From Rhodospirillales bacterium (GTDB taxonomy: Bacteria > Pseudomonadota > Alphaproteobacteria > Rhodospirillales > Casp-alpha2), in assembly GCA_016187325.1 (NCBI GenBank), contig JACPJY010000214.1, positions 1 to 9,190 of the forward strand: a DNA stretch of 9,190 nucleotides. Reading direction: 5' to 3'. The translations under genes and the position numbers were made by a program. The number at the start of each line of letters is the position of its first letter. Positions within the stretch are counted from its first letter, which is position 1. Of the stretch, positions 1 to 6,501 are shown one piece after another. Below the pieces are notes generated by a model. That model was not told where the DNA came from. It made no database searches and worked only from the letters and a program-made list of their open reading frames with translations.

Positions 1-267
1 GGCGGCCTTGGTCGCTTCAGTCTCGGCGTCCTTGCTGTCGGCGACCGCGGCGAGCAGCGCGCCGGCGTCGCCGCCCTTGGCCTTGGCGGCGCCGATCTCT
101 TTCGCGAGCTTGTTGCGCTCGGCCTGGATTTCCTGCGCCCGCGTCAGGGCGTCGCGGCGCCGGGAGTCGAGCATGAGCAGCGCCTCGGCCTGCGGCTTCA
201 GGCCGCGGCGCGCCATGCCGCGGTCGAATTCGTCAGGATTGTCGCGGATCCACTTGATATCGAACAT
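1..267 (-). CDS. serS: Seryl-tRNA synthetase, N-terminal part (cut by the window edge)
   Basis: Seryl-tRNA synthetase charges tRNA-Ser with serine in the cytoplasm. Only the first 89 codons are here; the rest lies beyond position 1. The visible protein begins MFDIKWIRDNPDEFDRGMAR, the typical opening of bacterial SerRS. It continues into a charged, alanine-rich helix (about residues 30-89, with LDSRRRDALTRAQEIQAERN followed by KLAKEIG). This is the first strand of the long antiparallel coiled-coil arm that grips the variable loop of tRNA-Ser. The class II catalytic core is not in the window. The ATG at 265-267 is preceded by AAGG about five bases upstream and follows the tatC stop by 12 bp, so it is probably co-transcribed with tatABC. 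Linkage of serS to tatC is common in alphaproteobacteria. The identification is firm; whether the gene is intact cannot be judged. Confidence 0.95.
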   Translation of the reverse strand, partial: MFDIKWIRDNPDEFDRGMARRGLKPQAEALLMLDSRRRDALTRAQEIQAERNKLAKEIGAAKAKGGDAGALLAAVADSKDAETEATKAA

Positions 268-279
268 CGCTGCCTTGCG

Positions 280-1173
280 TCACGCCGGCTTGTCGCCGCT
301 GGTCTTGGTCTCGTCGTCGTCCCAGTTGGGTTTGCCGGCGGCCTTGCCTTCGTCGTTCTCTTCGTCTTCTTCTTCCCCTTCTTCTTCCTCGTCTTCTTCC
401 TGCGGGCGCTCGCCGCGCTGGCGCTCGACGATCTTCACTGCCCAGATCGAGACCTCATAAAGCATCAGGGTCGGGATCGCCAGACCGATCTGGCTGATCA
501 CGTCGGGCGGCGTCAGGATGGCGGCGGCGATGAACGCCAGCACGACGGCGTAGCGGCGCTTCTCGGCCATGCCCTTCGACGTGATCATGCCGACCCGCGC
601 CAGCAGCGTCATCACCACCGGCAGCTCGAAGACCAGCCCGAAGGCGAAGATCAGCCGCATCACCAGCGACAGGTACTGATCGACCTTGGCCTCCAGTTGG
701 ATCGGCAGCGCGCCGGGCCCGCCGACGGATTCGAAGCTGAGGAAGAACTTCCACGCCAACGGGAAGATCACGTAATAGACCAGCGCGCCGCCGAGGAAGA
801 ACAAGATCGGCGTCGCCACCAGGAACGGCGCGAAGGCACGTTTCTCGCGCTTATAGAGGCCGGGGGCGATGAACGCCCAGATTTGGATGGCGACGAACGG
901 GAAGGCCAGGAACAACGCGGCGAACAGCGCCACCTTGATATAGGTGAAGAAGGCCTCGTGCAGCGCCGTGAAGATCAGCCGCCGCGGGCCGCCGGTCTTT
1001 TCGAGAATGTCGGCCAGCGGCTGGACCAGGAAGTTGTAGATGTCGGGAGCGAAGTAGTAGCAGACGAAAAACAGCACCAATATGGCGATGACCGAGTACA
1101 GAAGGCGCTGCCGGAGCTCGATCAGGTGATCGAGCAGCGGCATGGTTTTTTCGTCGAGGTCCCCCTTGGCCAC
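280..1173 (-). CDS. tatC: Sec-independent (twin-arginine) protein translocase subunit TatC
   Basis: TatC is the multi-spanning inner-membrane receptor that, with TatB, binds twin-arginine signal peptides and recruits TatA to export folded proteins. The 297-residue protein has the expected six hydrophobic segments. It carries the family hallmarks: the cytoplasmic N-terminus with HLIELRQRL (16-24), IWAFIAPGLYKRE (98-110, including the Phe and Glu of the signal-peptide site), a Glu in FAFGLVFELPVV (176-187), and LTPPDVISQ (220-228). The start is GTG at 1171-1173, 6 bp after the tatB stop. It gives an N-terminus close to that of E. coli TatC; an in-frame ATG at codon 11 would leave almost nothing before the HLIEL helix. 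After the last helix comes an unusual cytoplasmic tail (about 252-297) dominated by Glu and Asp, which E. coli TatC lacks. The gene is probably in an operon with tatA, tatB and serS. Confidence 0.97.
   Translation of the reverse strand: MAKGDLDEKTMPLLDHLIELRQRLLYSVIAILVLFFVCYYFAPDIYNFLVQPLADILEKTGGPRRLIFTALHEAFFTYIKVALFAALFLAFPFVAIQIWAFIAPGLYKREKRAFAPFLVATPILFFLGGALVYYVIFPLAWKFFLSFESVGGPGALPIQLEAKVDQYLSLVMRLIFAFGLVFELPVVMTLLARVGMITSKGMAEKRRYAVVLAFIAAAILTPPDVISQIGLAIPTLMLYEVSIWAVKIVERQRGERPQEEDEEEEGEEEDEENDEGKAAGKPNWDDDETKTSGDKPA
356..401 (-). repeat. Near-pure purine tract (GAA/GAG/GAC-rich) encoding the TatC acidic tail
   Basis: In these 46 bases, 44 are pyrimidines on the plus strand, so the coding strand is almost pure purine; 365-390 is uninterrupted. 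The unit is an irregular trinucleotide pattern of TTC, TCC and CTC. It encodes residues 258-273 of TatC, nearly all Glu or Asp. It is low-complexity coding sequence, not a separate element. Its repetitive nature could allow triplet slippage that lengthens or shortens the tail without shifting the frame. Confidence 0.75.
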
Positions 1174-1179
1174 GGCGCG

Positions 1180-1590
1180 TTACCCGGTTGCCTTGCGCGC
1201 CGGGTCGGGTTGCGGCGGCGTCCCGCCGGCGTCGCCGGCGGCCGGCGCCGACGGCGTCGGCGATTTGTCGGGCGCGGTGCTTTCCTTGAGATCCTCGGCC
1301 GCGTCGCTCAGCTGTTTCTGCACCGTCCGGTCCAGTTCGCCGGCGGGGTCGACGGTGGCCTCGATCTGCTTGGCGACGTCGCCGGTCGATTCGAGCTCCT
1401 TCTTCAGATCGTCGAGGTCCGCCTCGCGCGCCAATTCGTCGAGGCCGCCTTGCAGGTCGCGCGCCATCTCGCGGGCCTTGCGAACACCCCGCATGACGGT
1501 GCGCATGACTCGGGGCAGGTCCTTCGGCCCGATGACGATCAGCGCGACGACCGCGATGAGGAATAGTTCCTGCCAGCCGATGTCGAACAT
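1180..1590 (-). CDS. tatB: Sec-independent protein translocase subunit TatB
   Basis: TatB partners TatC in the Tat receptor complex at the inner membrane. The 136-residue protein starts MFDIGWQELFLIAVVALIVI then GPKDLPR. This is the TatB signature: an N-out transmembrane helix with polar Glu8, the Gly21-Pro22 hinge, then an amphipathic helix (about 23-45: VMRTVMRGVRKAREMARDL). The FDIGW opening and GPKDLP hinge separate it from TatA. The region around 46-105 is charged and helical, and the last 30 residues are a Pro/Ala/Gly-rich disordered tail. The ATG at 1588-1590 has AGGAG about 12 bases upstream. It lies 94 bp downstream of tatA and 6 bp upstream of tatC, consistent with one operon. Confidence 0.96.
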   Translation of the reverse strand: MFDIGWQELFLIAVVALIVIGPKDLPRVMRTVMRGVRKAREMARDLQGGLDELAREADLDDLKKELESTGDVAKQIEATVDPAGELDRTVQKQLSDAAEDLKESTAPDKSPTPSAPAAGDAGGTPPQPDPARKATG

Positions 1591-1684
1591 GGCAGATCAG
1601 AGCTCCTGGCGATGGACACGGTGAGCGGTGCGGGTCGGCGGGAGCAGCGATGGGATCGTCGTCGATGCCCGCTGGGGGGCCCGG

Positions 1685-1963
1685 TCAGCCTTGCGCGGCC
1701 TTGTCCTTTTTCGATTCAGGTTGGGCAACCTCGACCTGCTCCGTCTTGAGGGCCGGCTTGGCCCCGGCCGCCCCGGGCGTCCCAGCCGTTCCGGCCGCCC
1801 CGGGTGCGGCGGATTCGTCGTCTTCTTCCTTCATGCTTTTCTTGAAGGATTTTAGACCCTTTCCGAAATCGCCCATGAGACGGGAAATCTTGCCGCCGCC
1901 GCCGAACAAGATCAGGACCACGGCCAAGACCACCAGCCAGTGCCAAATACTGAACGTACCCAT
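1685..1963 (-). CDS. tatA: Sec-independent protein translocase subunit TatA
   Basis: TatA oligomerises to form the protein-conducting element of the Tat system. The 92-residue protein begins MGTFSIWHWLVVLAVVLILF, a single membrane helix with the polar residue at position 8 (His, as is usual in alphaproteobacterial TatA, where E. coli has Gln). The FGGGGKIS hinge follows at about 20-27, then the amphipathic helix ending in the conserved FKKSMKEE (about 40-47). The rest is a Gly/Ala/Pro-rich tail ending in a charged stretch. AGGTGAG lies nine bases before the ATG at 1961-1963. As first gene of the tat block after a 146-bp gap, it probably begins a tatABC-serS transcript. Confidence 0.97.
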   Translation of the reverse strand: MGTFSIWHWLVVLAVVLILFGGGGKISRLMGDFGKGLKSFKKSMKEEDDESAAPGAAGTAGTPGAAGAKPALKTEQVEVAQPESKKDKAAQG

Positions 1964-2004
1964 TTCGGTTTACTCACCTGGTTTTCAACGATTCGGTGGG
2001 GCGG

Positions 2005-2048
2005 ATAATGGCAGAAAGGCTAGGCTGCCGCAATGCGTCGGGTGTCAA
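2005..2048 (-). promoter_or_regulatory. Candidate promoter region for tatABC-serS
   Basis: This lies in the 146-bp gap between scpB and tatA (1964-2109), read on the minus strand. A perfect TTGACA is at 2043-2048 but has no convincing -10 at 16-18 bp; the nearest is CCTAG-like. A second pairing is TTGCGG (2028-2033), a 17-bp spacer, then CATTAT (2005-2010), which would leave a leader of roughly 35-40 nt before the tatA ATG. The two candidates overlap and only one may be real. A 12-bp palindrome TCCGGCGCCGGA at 2054-2065 lies just upstream; it has no T-run, so it is not a clear scpB terminator. Nothing else is recognisable in the gap. Confidence 0.4.
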
Positions 2049-2109
2049 CGGCTTCCGGCGCCGGATTCCGCGGCCCGCATCGCCGGGGCTGTGGTCGCCT
2101 TCGCTGTGC

Positions 2110-2820
2110 TCAGGGGCGTTCGCTGTCGCCGTCTTCCGGATCGAGAGGCTCGAGCATGTCCTTGAGCGAGCCCTCGGCGTCTTCCGCTTCGCCCCCGATC
2201 AACTCCAACTGCCCGTGGGGAGAGCCGTCGCTTTCTCCCTCGCCCTCGCCGGCCAAAGCTCCCTTGCCTTGGAACGCGCTGATCGCCGGGCCGGCGTCGA
2301 GAAGGCCCGCCGCCTTCAATTCCTCCATGCCGGGCAAATCACCCACGTCCTCGATGCCGAAATGGTCGAGAAAATTGTCGGTAGTGCCCCAGGTGACCGG
2401 CCGGCCGGGGGTCTGCCGCCGGCCCTTGGGCTGGATCCAGCCTGCCTGGAACAGCACGTCGAGGGTTCCCGGGCTCAAACCGACGCCGCGAATTTCCTCG
2501 ATCTCGCCGCGGGTCACCGGCTGGTGGTAGGCGACGATGGCCAGCACCTCGACCGCCGCCCGCGACAGCTTGCGCGGGACTTTCACCTCGACGTTGAGTT
2601 GCTGCGCCAGATCCGGGGCCGTGCGGAAGGCCCACGACTTGCCGGCATGGATCAGGTTGACGCCGCGCTCGGCGTAGGTCGCCTGCAGCTCCTTCAGCAG
2701 GGTGGCGACGTCGACGCCTTCGGGCATGCGACTTGCCAGCGTCTTCTGGGAGATCGGTTCGGCGGAGGCGAACAGCATCGCCTCGAGAAGTCTCAAATGC
2801 CGGGGATCGGGTGCGTTCAT
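2110..2820 (-). CDS. scpB: Segregation and condensation protein B (ScpB)
   Basis: ScpB is the winged-helix 'kite' subunit that, as a dimer, binds the ScpA linker in the Smc-ScpAB condensin and helps compact and segregate the chromosome. The 236-residue protein opens with LRLLEAMLFASAEPISQKTL (9-28), the classic first winged-helix domain. The second domain has KLSRAAVEVLAIVAYHQPVT (84-103), RGEIEEIRGVGLSPGTLDVL (104-123), then GRPVTWGTTDNFLDHFGIED (139-158) and DLPG. Residues from about 176 on form an acidic, Gly/Glu/Asp-rich extension beyond the conserved core, probably disordered. The ATG overlaps the scpA stop by 4 bp (ATGA, 2817-2820), implying translational coupling and matched ScpA:ScpB synthesis. 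The identification is secure. Confidence 0.96.
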   Translation of the reverse strand: MNAPDPRHLRLLEAMLFASAEPISQKTLASRMPEGVDVATLLKELQATYAERGVNLIHAGKSWAFRTAPDLAQQLNVEVKVPRKLSRAAVEVLAIVAYHQPVTRGEIEEIRGVGLSPGTLDVLFQAGWIQPKGRRQTPGRPVTWGTTDNFLDHFGIEDVGDLPGMEELKAAGLLDAGPAISAFQGKGALAGEGEGESDGSPHGQLELIGGEAEDAEGSLKDMLEPLDPEDGDSERP

Positions 2821-3647
2821 ACGTTGCCGCGCTCCAGTCTGTCGACGTTGTCGCCGCCGATGCTATCGCCGGCGGGCTTCAGGTAGATCGGTCCGAAGGG
2901 GCCGGACTGGCGCAACTTGATCTTGCCCTCGCGCACCAGTTCGAGGCTGGCGGCGAATGTGGCCGCCATCGCCGAGCGCGCGACCAAGCCCTTCATCACG
3001 CCCTCCGGCAGGAATTGCCACAGGCTCTCCCAGTCCGGCATCGAGCCGAGTAGGCTGCGAAACCGCTTCAGCGCGTCTTCGACCGTGTAGATGTCCCACG
3101 GCTGGATCAACAACGGGGTGCGGCTCTCGACGCGCCGCTTTTGGTCGCCATAGGCCTTCAGGAGATCGAACAGCGTCACTTCGTAGACCGGCGTGGCGAA
3201 CGCGCGGAACGTCTCCGGCGCGCCGCGACGGAAGAATTCCCTGTTCAGTTGCGCCCGCGCCATCAACTTCTGTCCCGCGTCCTGCATCGCCTCCAGCCGC
3301 CGGAGTTGGAACGCCAGCGCCGCCGCCATCTCCTCGCCGGTGGGCTCGTCCTCCTCGCCGAGGTCCGGCAGCAACAGCCGCGACTTGAGATACGCCAGCC
3401 ACGCCGCCATCACCAGGTAATCGGCGGCGAGCTCCAAATTGGCGCGCCGCGCATTGGCAACGAAGGCCAGATACTGATCGGCCAGCGCCAGGATCGAGAT
3501 CCTGGTCAGGTCGAGCTTGTGCTCGCGGGCCAGCATCAACAACACGTCGATCGGCCCCTCGTAGCCGTCGAGGTCGACCACGAACGTCGCGCCGCCGGCG
3601 GCCTCGGACCGCTCGCGCAATTCGTCGAATGATTCGGCGTCTTCCAT
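2817..3647 (-). CDS. scpA: Segregation and condensation protein A (ScpA)
   Basis: ScpA is the kleisin that bridges the Smc head and neck and carries the ScpB dimer. The 276-residue protein has the kleisin N-terminal helical domain, with FVVDLDGYEGPIDVLLMLAR (22-41) then EHKLDLTRISILALADQYL (42-60). The conserved helix LAADYLVMAAWLAYLKSRLL (73-92) follows. A central linker holds the acidic segment LGEEDEPTGEE (96-106). The C-terminal winged helix (about 205-258) contains the SMC-head-binding motif LELVREGKIKLRQSGPFGPI (235-254). The ATG at 3645-3647 has a good AAGGAAG five bases upstream, and the M50 gene ends 24 bp before it. The first 20 residues before the conserved core are variable, so the exact start is likely rather than certain. 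Confidence 0.96.
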   Translation of the reverse strand: MEDAESFDELRERSEAAGGATFVVDLDGYEGPIDVLLMLAREHKLDLTRISILALADQYLAFVANARRANLELAADYLVMAAWLAYLKSRLLLPDLGEEDEPTGEEMAAALAFQLRRLEAMQDAGQKLMARAQLNREFFRRGAPETFRAFATPVYEVTLFDLLKAYGDQKRRVESRTPLLIQPWDIYTVEDALKRFRSLLGSMPDWESLWQFLPEGVMKGLVARSAMAATFAASLELVREGKIKLRQSGPFGPIYLKPAGDSIGGDNVDRLERGNV

Positions 3648-3671
3648 CAGGCTTCCTTGCGCCCCGGCCGA

Positions 3672-4364
3672 TCAGCCATGGCCGGTGAGGGTAAAAACGA
3701 CCTTCAAAAGATACTCCGTCGGCAATCCGACAAGCCACCAGAACACATCGAGGTCGAGCCCCAGTTTGCCACCGATCCAGGGCAGGATAAACACGCCGGC
3801 GAGAATAATCAGAATTCCCGCCCTTTCCAGCCGCGCAAGCGGCCTCGCCAGCGGCCCGGGCAATAGCCCGACCGCCACCCGACCGCCGTCCAAAGGGGGA
3901 ATCGGCAGCATGTTGAACACGCAAAGCACCATGTTGATTCGCGCTGAATTGACCAGATTATGGCCGACCCACTGGTAGACGTCTCCCGACAGCAGCGGCA
4001 AGAGGTGCAAAAGCGCCGCCGACACGATCGCCAGCAGCATGTTCGACCCCGGCCCGGCGATCGCCACTAGAATCATGTCGCGGCGCGGATGCGGCAGGCG
4101 GGCGAAGTTGACCGGCACCGGCTTGGCGAATCCGAACATCATGCGGCCGCCCGACACCAGCAACAACAGCCCCGGCAACAGCACGGTGCCGAAGGGATCG
4201 ATGTGCCGGAACGGGTTGAACGTCACCCGACCCAGCAGGTAGGCGGTGTCGTCGCCGAGCCGCCACGCGACCCAGCCGTGCGCGGCCTCGTGGAAGGTGA
4301 CGGCGACCAGCACCGGGATCACCCACACCGAGACCGTGAACGCGATGTTGGCGGCGTCCATCAT
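3672..4364 (-). CDS. Site-2-protease-family (M50) membrane metalloprotease
   Basis: This is a polytopic membrane zinc protease of the small S2P type that lacks a PDZ domain; such enzymes cut substrates within the membrane. In 230 residues it has the zinc motif HEAAH (25-29: His25, Glu26, His29) in the first hydrophobic segment. The second signature, NMLPIPPLDGGRV (151-163), supplies the third metal ligand, Asp159. Other family marks are GRVTFNP (45-51), DPFGT (56-60) and AGPGSNMLLA (103-112), with several further hydrophobic helices. The two tandem ATGs at its start overlap the nagZ stop (ATGATGA, 4361-4364 for the first). No Shine-Dalgarno is visible, so translation probably depends on nagZ. 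The substrate is unknown. It is not RseP/RasP, which are longer and carry PDZ domains. All catalytic motifs are intact. Confidence 0.92.
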   Translation of the reverse strand: MMDAANIAFTVSVWVIPVLVAVTFHEAAHGWVAWRLGDDTAYLLGRVTFNPFRHIDPFGTVLLPGLLLLVSGGRMMFGFAKPVPVNFARLPHPRRDMILVAIAGPGSNMLLAIVSAALLHLLPLLSGDVYQWVGHNLVNSARINMVLCVFNMLPIPPLDGGRVAVGLLPGPLARPLARLERAGILIILAGVFILPWIGGKLGLDLDVFWWLVGLPTEYLLKVVFTLTGHG

Positions 4365-5434
4365 GCCATTGCGTTCGCGGTCATGATTTCATCGAGCCGC
4401 GCTTTCGCGGCGCCCCCGTCCCAAGGCCCGGGCTTGCGCCGCATCGCTTCGCCGCGCTGCAAGCGCGCCGCTGCGTCGCTGCGGAGCCGTCCGGCGCCGG
4501 CAGCGACGGCCCGCATCTCCGCTAACACGCCCGAGCAGTGCAACACCAGGTCGCAACCGGCGGCAAGGGCAGACGCCGCGCGTTTATCAAAGGGCCCCGT
4601 CAATGCCTTCATGCCGATGTCGTCCGATACCAGCACACCCTCGAAGCCAATGGCGCCGCGGATGGCCTTGGCGATCACCCGCGCCGACGTCGTCGCCGGG
4701 TGGTCGCGGTCCAGCGCCTCGTACACCACGTGCGCGGTCATCGCCCACGGCATCCCCCGCAGCGCCCGGAACGGCGCGAAGTCGACGGCCGCAAGGGTGC
4801 CCTCGTCCGCCGCGACCCGCGGCAGCGCCTGGTGGCTGTCGGCGCGCGCCCGGCCGTGGCCGGGAATGTGCTTGATCACCGGCAATATGCCGTGGGCGAG
4901 AAATCCTTCGCATGCCGCCGTCCCCAACGCCGCCACGGTTTGCGCGTCGCCGCCGAAGGCGCGGTCGCCAATGATCCGATGCGCATCCGGTTGCGGCACG
5001 TCGAGCACCGGCGCGCAATTGACGGTTATTCCGAGATCGGCGAGCTCTGCTGCGATCAGCCGCGCGTTCAATCTGACCGTTTCGACCGCCAACGCCTGGT
5101 CCCGTCGCGCCAGGGATGCGAACGCCGCTGCCGCCGGCGCCGCGCGCCAATGCGGCGGGTTCAGCCTTTGCACGCGGCCGCCTTCCTGGTCGATCAGTAC
5201 CGGCGCGTCGGCGCAGCCGACGGCTTTTCGGAAGGCGGCGACCAATTTCCGCACCTGCTGCGGCTCGCGGCAATTGCGTGCGAACAAAATCAATCCGACC
5301 GGCCGCACGTCGGCGAAAAAGCGTTTTTCCGCCGCCGTCAGCGTGGTGCCCGAACAGCCGAAGATGGCCGCGGCCGGCGCGGCTTTTCCCATGCCGGCGG
5401 AAGAGCCGCCGCCGGATATGCCTGAGCGGGTCAC
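4361..5434 (-). CDS. nagZ: Beta-N-acetylglucosaminidase NagZ (glycoside hydrolase family 3)
   Basis: NagZ removes the N-acetylglucosamine from GlcNAc-1,6-anhydroMurNAc muropeptides in the cytoplasm during peptidoglycan recycling; in many bacteria its products feed AmpR-type beta-lactamase control. Visible GH3 features are IDQEGGRVQRL (81-91), GDRAFGG (156-162), the KHIPGHG...ADSH loop (188-201) with the Asp199/His201 acid-base dyad, and VSDDIGMKAL (269-278), where Asp271 is the expected nucleophile. No signal peptide is apparent, which fits a cytoplasmic enzyme. Two starts are possible: GTG at 5432-5434 (357 residues, 12 bp after the SPOR stop, with a weak CGGGG) or ATG at 5390-5392 (343 residues). 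The second begins MGKAAPAAAIFGCSG, closer to usual family length, but has no ribosome-binding site. Residue numbers use the GTG. The stop overlaps the M50 start. Confidence 0.94.
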   Translation of the reverse strand: MTRSGISGGGSSAGMGKAAPAAAIFGCSGTTLTAAEKRFFADVRPVGLILFARNCREPQQVRKLVAAFRKAVGCADAPVLIDQEGGRVQRLNPPHWRAAPAAAAFASLARRDQALAVETVRLNARLIAAELADLGITVNCAPVLDVPQPDAHRIIGDRAFGGDAQTVAALGTAACEGFLAHGILPVIKHIPGHGRARADSHQALPRVAADEGTLAAVDFAPFRALRGMPWAMTAHVVYEALDRDHPATTSARVIAKAIRGAIGFEGVLVSDDIGMKALTGPFDKRAASALAAGCDLVLHCSGVLAEMRAVAAGAGRLRSDAAARLQRGEAMRRKPGPWDGGAAKARLDEIMTANAMA

Positions 5435-5446
5435 GCGCGGGCCCCG

Positions 5447-6466
5447 TTACTGTCCGGGTTTGATGACCAGGCAGCCGACCTGACGTTTGGTCAGTTGCGA
5501 ACACAGTTCGCGCGCCGCCGCTTCGTCAGCGATCGGACCGGCGCGCAGCCGATAGAAGACGCCCCTGGCTTGCCCAAGATCGGCCTTGGTCACGATCAGC
5601 CGCAGGTTGCCGAGCAGGTCCTGATTCTTGCTGCGCAGCTTCTCCCATTCGATTTCGGCGCCTTCCTGGGAACGCGCGGCGGCGAGCTGCACCACATAGG
5701 CGCGTCCGCTCGGCACTGGTGCCGGTGCAGCGGCTGGTGCGGCTGGCGGCGACGATGCAGGTGTCGTAGCGGCGGTGACAGCCTCCTTCGGCGACGCCGG
5801 GCTTTCGGGGACGTTCGGCTTTTCCGGCTCGGCTTTTGCTGGCGCCGGTTTCGGCGCTTCGGCTTTAGGCGTCTCGGTCTGCGCCGGACGCCGCGACATG
5901 GTCAATCCCGGCGATGACTTGGAAGCGGTCGGCGGCGCCGGCGGTGGCGGCGGCGGCGCCGGACGCTCGGCGGCCGCCACATCCTTTTCCGTCGGCACCT
6001 TCGCTACCGGCTTGATCGGCGGGCTCGGCGGTGGCTCGGCCGTCGCCGGCTTCCCTGCCGCGGGTGGCTGCGGCGCCGGCGTTGCGGTAGCGGGAGCCGG
6101 CCTCGGCAGCGGCTGCTCGGGAGGCGGCAACAAGCGCTCCGGTCCCCTGCCCTCGGCGTTGCCCTGGAGGCGGTCGTAGACCAACTTGTCACGGTCCGGC
6201 ACCTCAAGCCCGCCCGGATTTTCGGGTCTCAACTTCACCGGCGTCGTCGCGGCTTTGATCAATGGAATGCCGGACTCGGCGCCACCCCAAAGCTGCTGCA
6301 GGCGTTCGCCGTAGTAATGCCAGCCGGCAGCGCCGCCCGCGGCCAGCACCAGGACGACGAACATCCGCAATCCCCAGCGCCGCTTCGGCAGCTCATGGGC
6401 TACGGGTTCGAATTCCAGGGCGTCCGACGCCGTGACCTTAATGTCCGACTTGCCGGGCGGCGCCAT
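5447..6466 (-). CDS. Membrane-anchored SPOR-domain protein
   Basis: SPOR domains bind denuded septal glycan strands, so this protein probably acts in the periplasm at the division site. In 339 residues it has a basic cytoplasmic N-terminus (PKRRWGLR, 27-34) and one membrane helix (about 35-52), giving N-in/C-out topology. A juxtamembrane segment TTPVKLRPENPGGLEVPDRD (74-93) is followed by KLVYDRL. A long Pro/Ala/Lys/Glu-rich linker (about 110-253) includes runs of proline and AEAPKPAPAK-like repeats. The C-terminal SPOR domain (254-339) starts GRAYVVQLAAARSQEGAE and contains FYRLRAGPIADEAAARELC and VGCLVIKPGQ. The ATG at 6464-6466 has AAGGAGA eight bases upstream. It lies directly upstream of nagZ, a pairing seen in many alphaproteobacteria. 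It is not assigned to FtsN or DedD, as the sequence does not decide between SPOR types. Confidence 0.9.
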   Translation of the reverse strand: MAPPGKSDIKVTASDALEFEPVAHELPKRRWGLRMFVVLVLAAGGAAGWHYYGERLQQLWGGAESGIPLIKAATTPVKLRPENPGGLEVPDRDKLVYDRLQGNAEGRGPERLLPPPEQPLPRPAPATATPAPQPPAAGKPATAEPPPSPPIKPVAKVPTEKDVAAAERPAPPPPPPAPPTASKSSPGLTMSRRPAQTETPKAEAPKPAPAKAEPEKPNVPESPASPKEAVTAATTPASSPPAAPAAAPAPVPSGRAYVVQLAAARSQEGAEIEWEKLRSKNQDLLGNLRLIVTKADLGQARGVFYRLRAGPIADEAAARELCSQLTKRQVGCLVIKPGQ

Positions 6467-6501
6467 CAGCGAGTCTCCTTGCTGGCGGGCGAATCGGCCC
6501 C

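Noticed and set aside
697..1566. 289-codon plus-strand frame opposite tatC and tatB
   Set aside because: It is antisense to two confidently identified Tat genes, has no ribosome-binding site or domain, and shows shadow-like composition.
1591..1684. Possible small gene or RNA in the 94-bp tatA-tatB gap
   Set aside because: No open frame with a ribosome-binding site and no stable hairpin with a T-run were seen; it reads as ordinary intergenic sequence within the operon.
2054..2065. 12-bp palindrome TCCGGCGCCGGA as a terminator of scpB
   Set aside because: It has no loop-forming spacer and no T-run on the minus strand. GC palindromes of this length are common in GC-rich DNA.
1996..2886. 296-codon plus-strand frame opposite scpB
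   Set aside because: It is an antisense shadow of scpB. Its start region overlaps the tatA promoter gap, but the protein has no recognisable family.
2863..3924. 353-codon minus-strand frame overlapping scpA and longer than it
   Set aside because: It is another frame of scpA and the M50 gene. The product is Arg/Gly/Ala-rich without motifs, while the scpA frame holds a complete kleisin.
4089..5483. 464-codon plus-strand open frame, the longest in the window
   Set aside because: It lies antisense to nagZ and the M50 gene, both of which have full sets of catalytic motifs. Its translation is Arg/Ala/Ser-rich with no recognisable domain, as expected of an antisense shadow in GC-rich DNA.
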